IMG/VR virus record: IMGVR_UViG_3300032241_000056
Location: 1-34,175 of that record
Length of the DNA: 34,175 nucleotides
From: a virus
Reading direction: 5' to 3' (one strand)
Shown: in pieces, positions 14,869-21,876 of the stretch
Position numbering within the stretch: the stretch's first letter is position 1
How the letters are laid out: the number at the start of each line of letters is the position of its first letter
Position numbers and translations under genes: made by a program
The notes under the pieces: model-generated
What the model was told of the DNA's origin: nothing
The model's input: only the letters and a program-made list of their open reading frames with translations
Database searches by the model: none

Positions 14869-15495
14869 TTAGACCTCTGATTCTACTTTCGGTTTACGGG
14901 ATTTTGGCTTCTTTTCCGCAACTGCCGCAAGTACCGCTGTCATTTGCTCTTGCATTTGTGCCAGCTTCGCATCAGTTTCTGCCTTGATTTTAGCATTTTC
15001 TTCTTTAAGCTGTGCTAATTCTGCGTTTCTTGCTTCAATTTCAGCAGAATCTTTAGCCAAGTTCAAAAATGAACGAGCTTTGTCTCTAAATGCGTGTGGT
15101 GACATTCCTGCAATCATGCCAATGCGCTGTAATTGCTGGTCAGAGCAGTTTGCAATGGACTCTACGGTGTGGAATTTGATGCCTTTTAGCTCCTCGGCTT
15201 GAGACATGCTTACCAAAGGCCAATGGTCAATAGGAGTGCCGGAAATAACTTCTTCTCCACCTACTTTATTCTGATATTTCGCCCATTGAACAGGGAATCG
15301 TGCTTTATGACGGTCTTGAGCAACAGTATCAATGATATTGAGCTGGTCTCCAGGGGTCATAATTGTTACCCAATCAGCGTCTCTAAAAATAGGTCTGCCT
15401 TGAGCAATGGTTTCATCTTTAATTTCGATGGGTTTGCGGTAAAAACGCACAGTTAAGAGCGAGTCTGCTCCTCGTACATCTGATTCAATAGCCAT
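14869..15495 (-). CDS. Virion-associated protein with C-terminal coiled coil
   Basis: 208 residues: an N-terminal beta-rich domain (LLTVRFYRKPIEIKDE...VTIMTPGDQLNIID) and a central helical IGMIAGMSPHAFRDKARSFL segment. A charged coiled coil from about residue 145 ends in a basic tail (KKPKSRKPK). It is the first gene after the post-capsid terminator and has a strong AGGAGA site. Similar proteins lie next to capsid genes in podoviruses of environmental bacteria. The exact role is unknown. Confidence 0.68.
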   Translation of the reverse strand: MAIESDVRGADSLLTVRFYRKPIEIKDETIAQGRPIFRDADWVTIMTPGDQLNIIDTVAQDRHKARFPVQWAKYQNKVGGEEVISGTPIDHWPLVSMSQAEELKGIKFHTVESIANCSDQQLQRIGMIAGMSPHAFRDKARSFLNLAKDSAEIEARNAELAQLKEENAKIKAETDAKLAQMQEQMTAVLAAVAEKKPKSRKPKVESEV

Positions 15496-15520
15496 TTAAT
15501 TCTCCTAAGGGATTAGGTTG

Positions 15521-15561
15521 TTAAAAGAAAAAGGACTGCCCTCTTTTGAAGGACAGCCCTT
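15521..15561 (-). terminator. Rho-independent terminator after capsid genes
   Basis: On the minus strand AAGGGCUGUCCU (15561-15550), a 7-nt loop and AGGGCAGUCCUU (15542-15531) pair at all 12 positions using two G-U pairs, followed by a UUUUUCUUUU run. On the plus strand the same bases would give two A.C mismatches, fixing the direction. It would reduce transcription after the capsid genes, keeping capsid mRNA more abundant than downstream tail mRNA. Confidence 0.85.
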
Positions 15562-15580
15562 AGGGTACTACAAATGAAAC

Positions 15581-15886
15581 TTAAACGCTTGCAGCAGAGA
15601 ACCAAGCACAATCACCAGAAGCCAATGCAACGCCTGGAGATGTGTAAGCACCACCAGTAGCAGCTACTTGGAAAGTAGTGGTATTGATAGCGCAAACGGT
15701 TGTAGATGCAGAGATAGCAGCACCAGCTTGTGCGAATACATAACGCAAGCCTGTGTTACCAAAAGTTTCAGCACCTAATGGGCCAAATGTAGGCACTGTC
15801 TCAGTGGTAGAGCCGTCAATTTGTGTGTTAGCTGGGGTTACACCGTTTAGGTTTACGCCAGCAATAGGGAGAGTACTATAAGCCAT
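15581..15886 (-). CDS. Small capsid-adjacent protein, decoration candidate
   Basis: 101 residues, rich in Ala/Thr/Gly and predicted beta-structured, with no charged low-complexity region. It lies between the capsid gene and the strong terminator, so it should be made at capsid-like levels, as capsid decoration or cement proteins are. No specific family is recognised. AAAGGAAAAAA precedes the start. Confidence 0.68.
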   Translation of the reverse strand: MAYSTLPIAGVNLNGVTPANTQIDGSTTETVPTFGPLGAETFGNTGLRYVFAQAGAAISASTTVCAINTTTFQVAATGGAYTSPGVALASGDCAWFSAASV

Positions 15887-15921
15887 GATTTTTTCCTTTG
15901 TAAATTAAATAGACCATATAA

Positions 15922-15939
15922 ATAGGGGTTTCCCCCTAT
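15922..15939 (-). promoter_or_regulatory. GNRA-tetraloop hairpin after the capsid gene
   Basis: On the minus strand ATAGGGG-GAAA-CCCCTAT forms a perfect 7-bp stem closed by a GAAA tetraloop, 3 bases after the capsid stop. It lacks a strong U run (UUAUAUGG follows), so it is more likely an mRNA 3'-end stabiliser or processing site than a full terminator. A close relative, ATAGGG-TTTAT-CCCTAT, lies at 2904-2920. Confidence 0.6.
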
Positions 15940-15942
15940 CTA

Positions 15943-16923
15943 TTAGTTGGTCATAATGCCTTGTAGGAAGCGGTTAGAAGTTGTCAAGTTACCAGCCCAA
16001 CCGTACAACTTAACGATTGCGTCTTGGTTGATTGCTTGACGCTCGCCACCGATAGGTACAAAGTTACGCTCTTTGTGTGGGCGTAGGAAAATGTAGTTGG
16101 TGTTCAAGAAGTACATTGTGTTAGTTGGCTGTTCATTACCATAACCACCACCCAATACAACATCAGCAGATGTACCGCCACCGTAGAACTTCATCGATGC
16201 GAAACCAGAAGAACCAGATTCTTCAGTAGTAATACGCTGAATAGCTTGGAGAGCTTGTACATAGAGGCTGTAGAAGTTGGTATCAGCAACAATCAAGTCA
16301 GCTTTGTCTGTACCACGAACTAACTGGAGAGCTGTAGAAGTCATCTTAGCTTGAATGTTTGAAGCTGTGATGGTTGTACCAGTTGTAGCAGTATTCTGCC
16401 AGAAAGACCAGTTAGCAGCGTTAATACCACCGTAAGTACCGGATGTAGGAGTTGCAGAAATCGCAGCAGCCAAACCATCCAAGTTCTTACCACCGTTACC
16501 TGTACCGTCAAGGAATAAGTCACCAGAAATACGGTTTAACAAACGAGCTTCAGAAACTTGCATACGACCATCTAACAAGTCGATGATTGCTTCTTTAGAG
16601 CTGTTTTGGAGCATTTCTAAGCCAGACATTGTAACTGCGTCAGCGTACTGAGCAATTTTGTACTGAGCAGCAGAAATTGGGCTGTCTGGAGAAATATTCA
16701 ATACTTCATAGCCAGAGTAGCTGTTGGCGTTGTTAGTATTTGGGTCGTTGTACATGATTTCTTCCAAAATCACATTACCGCCTGAGAATGGGCGTACATT
16801 GCCCTTCTTGTCCAAATGCTGAAGAATTGCGTTGTTTTGTGTTAAGTTGTCTGCCAATTCACCGCTACGACTTTGGATGGTAGTAGCGATAATATCGGTA
16901 ATTGCGCTATTAGCAAATGCCAT
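15943..16923 (-). CDS. Major capsid protein (HK97-like fold)
   Basis: 326 residues. The N-terminal region IATTIQSRSGELADNLTQNNAILQHLDKKG, a central AQYADAVTMSGLEMLQNSSKEAIIDLLDGRM helix and a C-terminal NYIFLRPHKERNF...QDAIVKLYGWAGNLTTSNRFLQGI match phage major capsid proteins of the HK97 superfamily. There is no N-terminal delta-domain or prohead protease nearby, which fits the separate scaffold gene just upstream. It is flanked downstream by a tetraloop hairpin, a small decoration candidate and a terminator. AAAGGATAA is the ribosome site. Confidence 0.9.
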   Translation of the reverse strand: MAFANSAITDIIATTIQSRSGELADNLTQNNAILQHLDKKGNVRPFSGGNVILEEIMYNDPNTNNANSYSGYEVLNISPDSPISAAQYKIAQYADAVTMSGLEMLQNSSKEAIIDLLDGRMQVSEARLLNRISGDLFLDGTGNGGKNLDGLAAAISATPTSGTYGGINAANWSFWQNTATTGTTITASNIQAKMTSTALQLVRGTDKADLIVADTNFYSLYVQALQAIQRITTEESGSSGFASMKFYGGGTSADVVLGGGYGNEQPTNTMYFLNTNYIFLRPHKERNFVPIGGERQAINQDAIVKLYGWAGNLTTSNRFLQGIMTN

Positions 16924-16950
16924 GATAGTTATCCTTTAAAAATAGTTAAT

Positions 16951-18018
16951 TTAAACCCTGCCACCCATCGCTTCGCCTAATTGCGCTGCAATAAGTGACC
17001 TTCTGTCCTTACCATCTGCTTTGTTTCCCACGCCATTAGGAGTAACGGATTTTGGGCTAACTGCGGCAGCTTTGGCTTTAGCTACTTGCTGTGCCTTGGA
17101 TGCTTCCTTTTTAGCTTGAGAAAGGAGTCGTTCTTGCTCTAGCTTAAAGACTTCATCATTCATACGCACTGCTTTGGCATAAGCCGTTTCAAGGTCTTGG
17201 GCTAAACCACGCTCAAGTAATTGAGCCATATCTTCCCTTACCACCTCAAAGTGCGGAAATTGCTCCGCATTACTTCTTACTCGTTCAATCTCGCCCATAA
17301 GACGAGTTTGTTCTTCTTGTTCTTTCCAACCTCGCACTTGTTGCACTTCGTTTTGCAAGGCTTGAAGTTGCTGGTTCAACACATAAGACTGTGGGTCTTG
17401 ATACTGTTGTACTGGAGCAACACTTTCTTGACCTAATTGTATTCCATAATCTCTTGCAAGTCTATGAAACAAATCAACCTTTTGCTGATAGGGCGCATTT
17501 GACAAAATCATGTGCGCTCTGCCAAGGTTATTAATCCATGCGGCAGGATGGATATTTTGCTTTTGAAGGTCAGGAATAAAAGGTGCGATAGCTTCTACCA
17601 AAGACTTGGCGTTGTCGGCTTCTTGTTTATAGGTAGATACGCCTTTTTTGTATTCAGATTCACGCTGGTTTGAATATTCCGCTAATTTGAGGCTTTCTTC
17701 TGGGGTTAATTGTTCCCCATTGGTAAGCTTGTCCCAAATTGGTAGATATTCTTTTTTCCAGGTAGTAGGCCTTACAGGTTTTGCAACTTCCTTCGGTTTT
17801 TCATCCTGCTCCTCAGATTCAGAATCCGCAGCCATTTCGGTAGATTCTTCTCTATCTTCATCGCCAGCTTCAACTTCAACGGGCTTCTCGGAAACAGCTT
17901 TATCGCTAATCTCCTCATTTTCCATTGGTTCTTGCTCAATGTGGTTCTCCTCTGGCTCTTTTAGAGCTTCTTCCATTGCTGCTTCCAAAACGCTTCTACG
18001 GTCTAAATCTTCTGCCAT
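16951..18018 (-). CDS. Capsid scaffolding protein
   Basis: 355 residues, highly charged. A strongly acidic first 80 residues (EPEENHIEQEPMENEE...) is followed by long helices with Gln-rich coiled coil (about 200-300) and a basic Lys/Ala C-terminal end (KKEASKAQQVAKAKAAAV, then KADGKDRRS). Position directly before the capsid gene and this charge layout are typical of podovirus scaffolds, whose basic end binds capsid subunits and which leave before packaging. The ribosome site GGAGG is strong. Confidence 0.85.
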   Translation of the reverse strand: MAEDLDRRSVLEAAMEEALKEPEENHIEQEPMENEEISDKAVSEKPVEVEAGDEDREESTEMAADSESEEQDEKPKEVAKPVRPTTWKKEYLPIWDKLTNGEQLTPEESLKLAEYSNQRESEYKKGVSTYKQEADNAKSLVEAIAPFIPDLQKQNIHPAAWINNLGRAHMILSNAPYQQKVDLFHRLARDYGIQLGQESVAPVQQYQDPQSYVLNQQLQALQNEVQQVRGWKEQEEQTRLMGEIERVRSNAEQFPHFEVVREDMAQLLERGLAQDLETAYAKAVRMNDEVFKLEQERLLSQAKKEASKAQQVAKAKAAAVSPKSVTPNGVGNKADGKDRRSLIAAQLGEAMGGRV

Positions 18019-18038
18019 GTTACCTCCAAGTTATCGGA

Positions 18039-18413
18039 TTAATACTTCAGTTTTTCGTATGCCATTTCTGCGATTTGGCGCTTTCTTGCTTCGTTGCTTT
18101 TCCTATTTACTTCAATTGGCTTGTGCTTCATTGGTACATCGTTGCCAAGTTCAATCATTCTGTGCTGTTTTAAATGGCTTTTGTGCTTGCTACGGCTGTC
18201 AATCCAACTGCCATCTATCTGTGATATATACCCTTGAATATCGGATTGAACCATAGGGGCTTCACGAAAAGTCATATTTTTCTTTTCTTCCCAAGCTTGT
18301 TCAGCTTCGGGAGTTCCTAAAGTAAACCCCCAAAACTCAAGATAATATTCTTTGTCAGATTTTTTAGCCTCAATATGATTGCTTTCTGACCATCCACATT
18401 TAGGGCAAACCAT
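18039..18413 (-). CDS. CPxCG-starting phage protein, 124 aa
   Basis: I chose ATG at 18413: TAATG links it to the glycosyltransferase stop and AAGGAGA is upstream. The product starts MVCPKCGW, one CxxC pair of a zinc-ribbon type. It continues with a charged helix and SDIQGYISQIDGSWIDSRSKHKSHLKQH, a segment seen in small phage proteins near head genes, and ends basic (RKSNEARKRQIAEMAYEKLKY). It lies between the glycosyltransferase and the scaffold, so a morphogenesis role is likely but unspecified. No second Cys pair is present, so zinc binding is uncertain. Confidence 0.7.
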   Translation of the reverse strand: MVCPKCGWSESNHIEAKKSDKEYYLEFWGFTLGTPEAEQAWEEKKNMTFREAPMVQSDIQGYISQIDGSWIDSRSKHKSHLKQHRMIELGNDVPMKHKPIEVNRKSNEARKRQIAEMAYEKLKY

Positions 18414-19318
18414 TACATTCTCCTTAAAAGTTCTGGGATTTTGTCCCATTCGTTTTGTTTGATAGCTACCACAGAGTCATACCAGCTCCCATGCTTCCAA
18501 CGCCAGCAAATATAAGGGTCATCCGGAAGCAACATAATGCACTTTACGCCTAAAGCTCCTGCTAAATGCGCTGTGCCTGTATCTGGGCAAATAACGCCAC
18601 GCATAGATTTCATGTGCCTTGCTGTTTCATACCAGTTATTTTTCCATCCATCTGGCAATGGCATAAAAATATCATCGTTTTCGTAATTTAAGCTATAAGC
18701 ATCTGAACCCAATAGCCTACGCATTTCTTGCACAGGAATAGATTTTGCATAATGCAAATATCCTTTAGATGCCATCCAATTAACGCCTATTTTCCGTTCA
18801 ATATTAGATGGTTCAGCATCTAAATATCCTTCGCTTCCTACAATTTTATTGGCGCTTATTGGAAATAATTGACGCACATGAGCTGGTGCGTTCATAGCAA
18901 AATATGGAAGGGACATTGAGCCTATCCAATAGTCTGCATTTAAAATTACAGGGTCATTAAAATCATTAGACAGATGGTCAATACACTCCATTTGACCGAG
19001 TAATAAATGAAGCGAAAAATGTTGAAAAACATATATTTCCTTTGCTCCCCATGCTTTTAACATTGGCAAAAATCTAGCCATTTGAATAATGTCACCATAG
19101 CCTTGTTCCATTTGAACTACTATGGTTTTCCCTAACAATCTTTCGCCTTTCCATGCAGGAGCTGGCAAATGCTTATCATGGCTTGCGCCAATAGCTTGTT
19201 TTACTTCAGGGTGATAACGATTTTCATATAGTCTAAATCCTGGCAAAAAGTGTCCAGAATGAAGTAGGTCTAAAGATTGTTTGTAGTGTAAATATGGACT
19301 GGTTGGCAGTTCGGTCAT
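18413..19318 (-). CDS. Family-9-type glycosyltransferase
   Basis: 301 residues. It opens with a short TPR-like helix region (YLHYKQSLDLLHSGHFLPGFRLYENRY). This is followed by WKGERLLGKTIVVQMEQGYGDIIQMARFLPMLKAWGA, the usual entry of GT9 (heptosyltransferase/TPR-linked) domains. Near the C-terminus is CPDTGTAHLAGALGVKCIMLLP, the donor-binding block. It should transfer a sugar from a nucleotide-sugar to an unknown acceptor. ATGA joins its start to the Ser/Thr-rich repeat protein and TAATG joins its end to the next gene, so all three are co-translated in the virion block. A virion protein is the best acceptor guess; host surface sugar is the alternative. Confidence 0.83.
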   Translation of the reverse strand: MTELPTSPYLHYKQSLDLLHSGHFLPGFRLYENRYHPEVKQAIGASHDKHLPAPAWKGERLLGKTIVVQMEQGYGDIIQMARFLPMLKAWGAKEIYVFQHFSLHLLLGQMECIDHLSNDFNDPVILNADYWIGSMSLPYFAMNAPAHVRQLFPISANKIVGSEGYLDAEPSNIERKIGVNWMASKGYLHYAKSIPVQEMRRLLGSDAYSLNYENDDIFMPLPDGWKNNWYETARHMKSMRGVICPDTGTAHLAGALGVKCIMLLPDDPYICWRWKHGSWYDSVVAIKQNEWDKIPELLRRM

Positions 19319-20151
19319 AAGAGCATCAATATCGCTTCTTCGTCATCTTGTTCAGCTTGTGCTTTAGCTTCTAAGATTGCAAGATGCGCCATTGTTGCCG
19401 CTATTTGCTTTCTGAGGGCTATCGCTCTATTTAATTCCTGTTCTTGTCTATCAAGATTGGCGATAACCGCTTCGTAGCGTTTGACTTCGACTGACGGTGT
19501 ATCAATCCGAATCTCTTGCTTTGATTCTACTTTATTTTTTTGTTGCTTGCTTACAACAGGTGGGTCAATTAAGTCCCTAAAACGCTTTTTACGGCTTTCT
19601 GCATCTGCTCTGCGGGCGGCAATGAGTTTAGCTTCTGCTTCTCTGCGTTGTTTATCAATGCGCTTTGCTCTGGCTATGTCACGCTTAGTAAAGCCATCGT
19701 GCATATCCATGCCAGCACCAACATTACCCTCAATATCGCAAGTATCGTTGCTATCTGTGGTGTTAATTGAGCCTGTAATTGACTCTGAACCAAGGATATT
19801 GGCTGTATCTGTGCCGTCTGTGGCTGAAATTGCGCCACCAACAAGGTTTTGCGCTGTTAATGTAGCTGTATCTGTGCCATCGGTTGCTGAAATACTGCCG
19901 GATACAAGATTTTGAGCAGTTAAAGTAGCAGAATCATTGGAATCTGTGGTGTTGATATAGCCACTTACAAGCTCTTGTGCGTAAATGGTCGCAGTATCTG
20001 TGCCATCTGTTGCACTAATAGAGCCTGTAATGGCTACTTTTGCGGTTATAGTCGCACTATCGTTACCATCAGTAGCAGATATAGACCCCGTTATTAGCGG
20101 AAGCGATATATCCGATATTGGTTGATTTGATAGCGGATTAAAACCGAGCAT
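19315..20151 (-). CDS. Ser/Thr-rich 21-residue repeat virion protein
   Basis: 278 residues. After the short lead MLGFNPLSNQPISD come six tandem 21-residue units (residues about 20-145) of the form TGSIxATDGTDTATxxA, each with about seven Ser/Thr and a run of Asp/Asn. Each looks like a two-strand beta unit. From residue 150 the protein becomes a charged helix/coiled coil (RDIARAKRIDKQRREAEAKLIAARRADAES...) ending EEAILMLL. The MLGFxxL start is common in phage virion proteins of this gene neighbourhood. It overlaps the glycosyltransferase start by 4 bases and is a plausible glycosylated fibre or spike component. Confidence 0.72.
   Translation of the reverse strand: MLGFNPLSNQPISDISLPLITGSISATDGNDSATITAKVAITGSISATDGTDTATIYAQELVSGYINTTDSNDSATLTAQNLVSGSISATDGTDTATLTAQNLVGGAISATDGTDTANILGSESITGSINTTDSNDTCDIEGNVGAGMDMHDGFTKRDIARAKRIDKQRREAEAKLIAARRADAESRKKRFRDLIDPPVVSKQQKNKVESKQEIRIDTPSVEVKRYEAVIANLDRQEQELNRAIALRKQIAATMAHLAILEAKAQAEQDDEEAILMLL
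19717..20094 (-). repeat. Six tandem 63-bp coding repeats
   Basis: 378 bases made of six in-frame 63-bp units encoding the TGSIxATDGTDTAT repeat. Units 3 and 4, and 2 and 4, are especially alike at DNA level (for example repeated AGTATCTGTGCCATC and TTTTGAGCAGTTAA-type stretches on the plus strand). This suggests expansion by slippage or recombination. Unit 6 is the most diverged. Confidence 0.85.
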
Positions 20152-20154
20152 TTA

Positions 20155-20361
20155 TTACTCTTTTGGTTCTAATGCAGCTTTCAAGCGACCAATAAAGGCC
20201 TCTTTACCCACTCCAAGTTGGTCTAAATTAAAGCGCATTTGGTCAATCTTGCGGTCTAAATCAATGCAATGATTGAATAAAGTTTGCTGTTCTACAGTCA
20301 AATCTTCATAGTGATACTCTAAGCCATCGATTGTGATTGGGGTCTTTTTATCTTTTCCCAT
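20155..20361 (-). CDS. Small DUF6447-like phage protein, 68 aa
   Basis: 68 residues: TPITIDGLEYHYEDLTVEQQTLFNHCIDLDRKIDQMRFNLDQLGVGKEAFIGRLKAAL. The pattern of a short IxIDGxxYxxEDL strand region, then QQTLxxHxxDLDRKIxxxxFxLDQ and a final helix, matches small proteins encoded among tail genes of aquatic phages (DUF6447 as I recall). It has a strong AGGAGA site and precedes the repeat protein by a few bases. Role unknown; a small structural or chaperone-like helper is possible. Confidence 0.7.
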   Translation of the reverse strand: MGKDKKTPITIDGLEYHYEDLTVEQQTLFNHCIDLDRKIDQMRFNLDQLGVGKEAFIGRLKAALEPKE

Positions 20362-20395
20362 GTCATTCTCCTAGTTGTACTACAATTAAAAAAAC

Positions 20396-20728
20396 TTATG
20401 CAGACCAAGGCAAAGGTGTTACTGTTGGGCTAACAGGAGGATTAACGATTGATGCAATTTGTCCGTCAATGTTAGCCTGTGTATTAGTTACCAAGTTAGG
20501 TTCAGCTTGAATCCATCCCAATACTTGCGCTTGGGTAAGCTGTAAGTAAGGGATTGGAGTAGCTGTCGTATCAATCGTGAACTGGCTTGAACCTTGAATT
20601 GATGCTGTGTGAGTGCCGTCTGTACCTGTTACCAAATACTGAGCTAATACTACATACTCATTAATTGGTGCAGGAGGAGAAGGAAGGGTGGACATTGAAG
20701 TAATTGTCCAAGTGTATGTATTTGCCAT
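20396..20728 (-). CDS. Small tail-associated protein, 110 aa
   Basis: 110 residues beginning MANTYTWTITSMSTLPSPP, with a beta-rich centre (EYVVLAQYLVTGTDGTHTASIQGSSQF). A helical ...QVLGWIQAEPNLVTNTQANIDGQIASIVNPP end follows, a pattern seen in small proteins next to phage tail fibres. It sits directly after the S74-bearing fibre and could be a fibre assembly or tip protein. AGGAGCATAAA is the ribosome site. The family is recognised only by pattern. Confidence 0.68.
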   Translation of the reverse strand: MANTYTWTITSMSTLPSPPAPINEYVVLAQYLVTGTDGTHTASIQGSSQFTIDTTATPIPYLQLTQAQVLGWIQAEPNLVTNTQANIDGQIASIVNPPVSPTVTPLPWSA

Positions 20729-20729
20729 T

Positions 20730-21866
20730 TTATGCTCCTAATTTAGCTTTGAGTGCGTTTACTTCTGCGGATAGTTCTTTTACTGCGTTGATTAAATGCC
20801 ATGTAATATTTGTTGTATCTACAGACATTACGCCAGTGGTTTCTGTCTTAACGCAATCTGGTAATATTAAAGCGAGTTCTTGAGCGATAGCGCCGAGTTG
20901 AACGCCTTTAACATTAATAGCATTTTTAGAATCTAATTCAGTTACTTCTTCAGGCAAACGATATTCAAAGTTGCGAACTTGAATTTTATTAATTGCATCA
21001 AGACCTACTGTATTATCAACAATATTCTTTTTAAGTCTTTGGTCTGATGCAATAGACCAACTAGCAGAGTTATTTCCTTGATAAACGCCTCCACCACCGG
21101 GATTAATAACGCCTGTATTAGTTCCTTTTCCGCCTTGCCCCCAACCAATAACAATTTCACTAGTAGCTGAACCACTAGAAGCGGCAGTTAAACCACCAAT
21201 ATAAATACCATATTGACCAGTTGTAATAGGAGTGCTGTATTGTCCTGCATTATAACCAAGACAAATTAAATAATTGCCTGTTGTTACTGAGTATCCAGCT
21301 CCTTGACCAACAAAAACATTGTCAGCTCCTGTTGTCGTGTTGTATCCCGCTGCAGAACCCAAGAAAGTATTTAAAGAACCTGTTGTATTACTATACCCAG
21401 CTTGATAACCTACTGCTGTGTTATTAGATGCGGTGGTGTTGGCATTTAAAGCACCAAAACCCATTGCTACATTTGACCCACCAGTTGTATTTGTGGATAA
21501 AGCATTAACACCAAAACCTGAATTATTACCGCCTGTTGTATTGGCTTGTAATGCGCCAGCTCCTGTACCAGTATTAAATTGCCCAGATGTATTTGCACCT
21601 AAAGTAGAAGCCCCTATAGCCGTATTATATGTAACACTACCACCACCTAAACCAACAGTAAGACCATGAATGGTGGAATCTGAGGAAGTAGTTAAGCTAG
21701 TCAATGTCATACTAGCGCCAGCACCAATCAGTTGAATTGGCGTAGAGGATGCGTTACCAATCCAGACTTTTTTATCTGTGATATTCCAGCCTGTTTCGCC
21801 TTGTGCGAGGCTTGATGGGGAATTACCCGTAGTTACGCTATTTTTTAATTCAATTGTCGTTGCCAT
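20730..21866 (-). CDS. Tail fibre with C-terminal S74 self-cleaving chaperone
   Basis: 378 residues. The N-terminal part is MATTIELKNSVTTGNSPSSLAQGETGWNITDKKVWIG, a common fibre attachment module. From about 80 to 230 runs a YadA-head-like repeat (NTAVGYQAG, NTFLGSAAG, NVFVGQGAG and so on, about 14-15 residues apart). From about 270 comes an intramolecular chaperone of the peptidase S74 family: ASDQRLKKNI, with Ser274 and Lys279 spaced as the catalytic pair. It would trimerise the fibre and then cut itself off before Ser274, releasing about 105 residues. It presumably binds the host surface. Confidence 0.88.
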   Translation of the reverse strand: MATTIELKNSVTTGNSPSSLAQGETGWNITDKKVWIGNASSTPIQLIGAGASMTLTSLTTSSDSTIHGLTVGLGGGSVTYNTAIGASTLGANTSGQFNTGTGAGALQANTTGGNNSGFGVNALSTNTTGGSNVAMGFGALNANTTASNNTAVGYQAGYSNTTGSLNTFLGSAAGYNTTTGADNVFVGQGAGYSVTTGNYLICLGYNAGQYSTPITTGQYGIYIGGLTAASSGSATSEIVIGWGQGGKGTNTGVINPGGGGVYQGNNSASWSIASDQRLKKNIVDNTVGLDAINKIQVRNFEYRLPEEVTELDSKNAINVKGVQLGAIAQELALILPDCVKTETTGVMSVDTTNITWHLINAVKELSAEVNALKAKLGA

Positions 21867-21876
21867 TTGCTATCCT

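Noticed and set aside
17648-18256. 202-codon plus-strand frame
   Set aside because: Antisense to the scaffold gene; Ser-rich mirror of its Glu/Asp codons, with no supporting start site.
19717-20094. CRISPR-like array
   Set aside because: The 63-bp units are contiguous, in frame and coding, without spacers.
20362-20395. A-run with TTGT/ACAA hairpin as terminator
   Set aside because: On the transcribed minus strand the U run comes before the hairpin, which is the wrong order.
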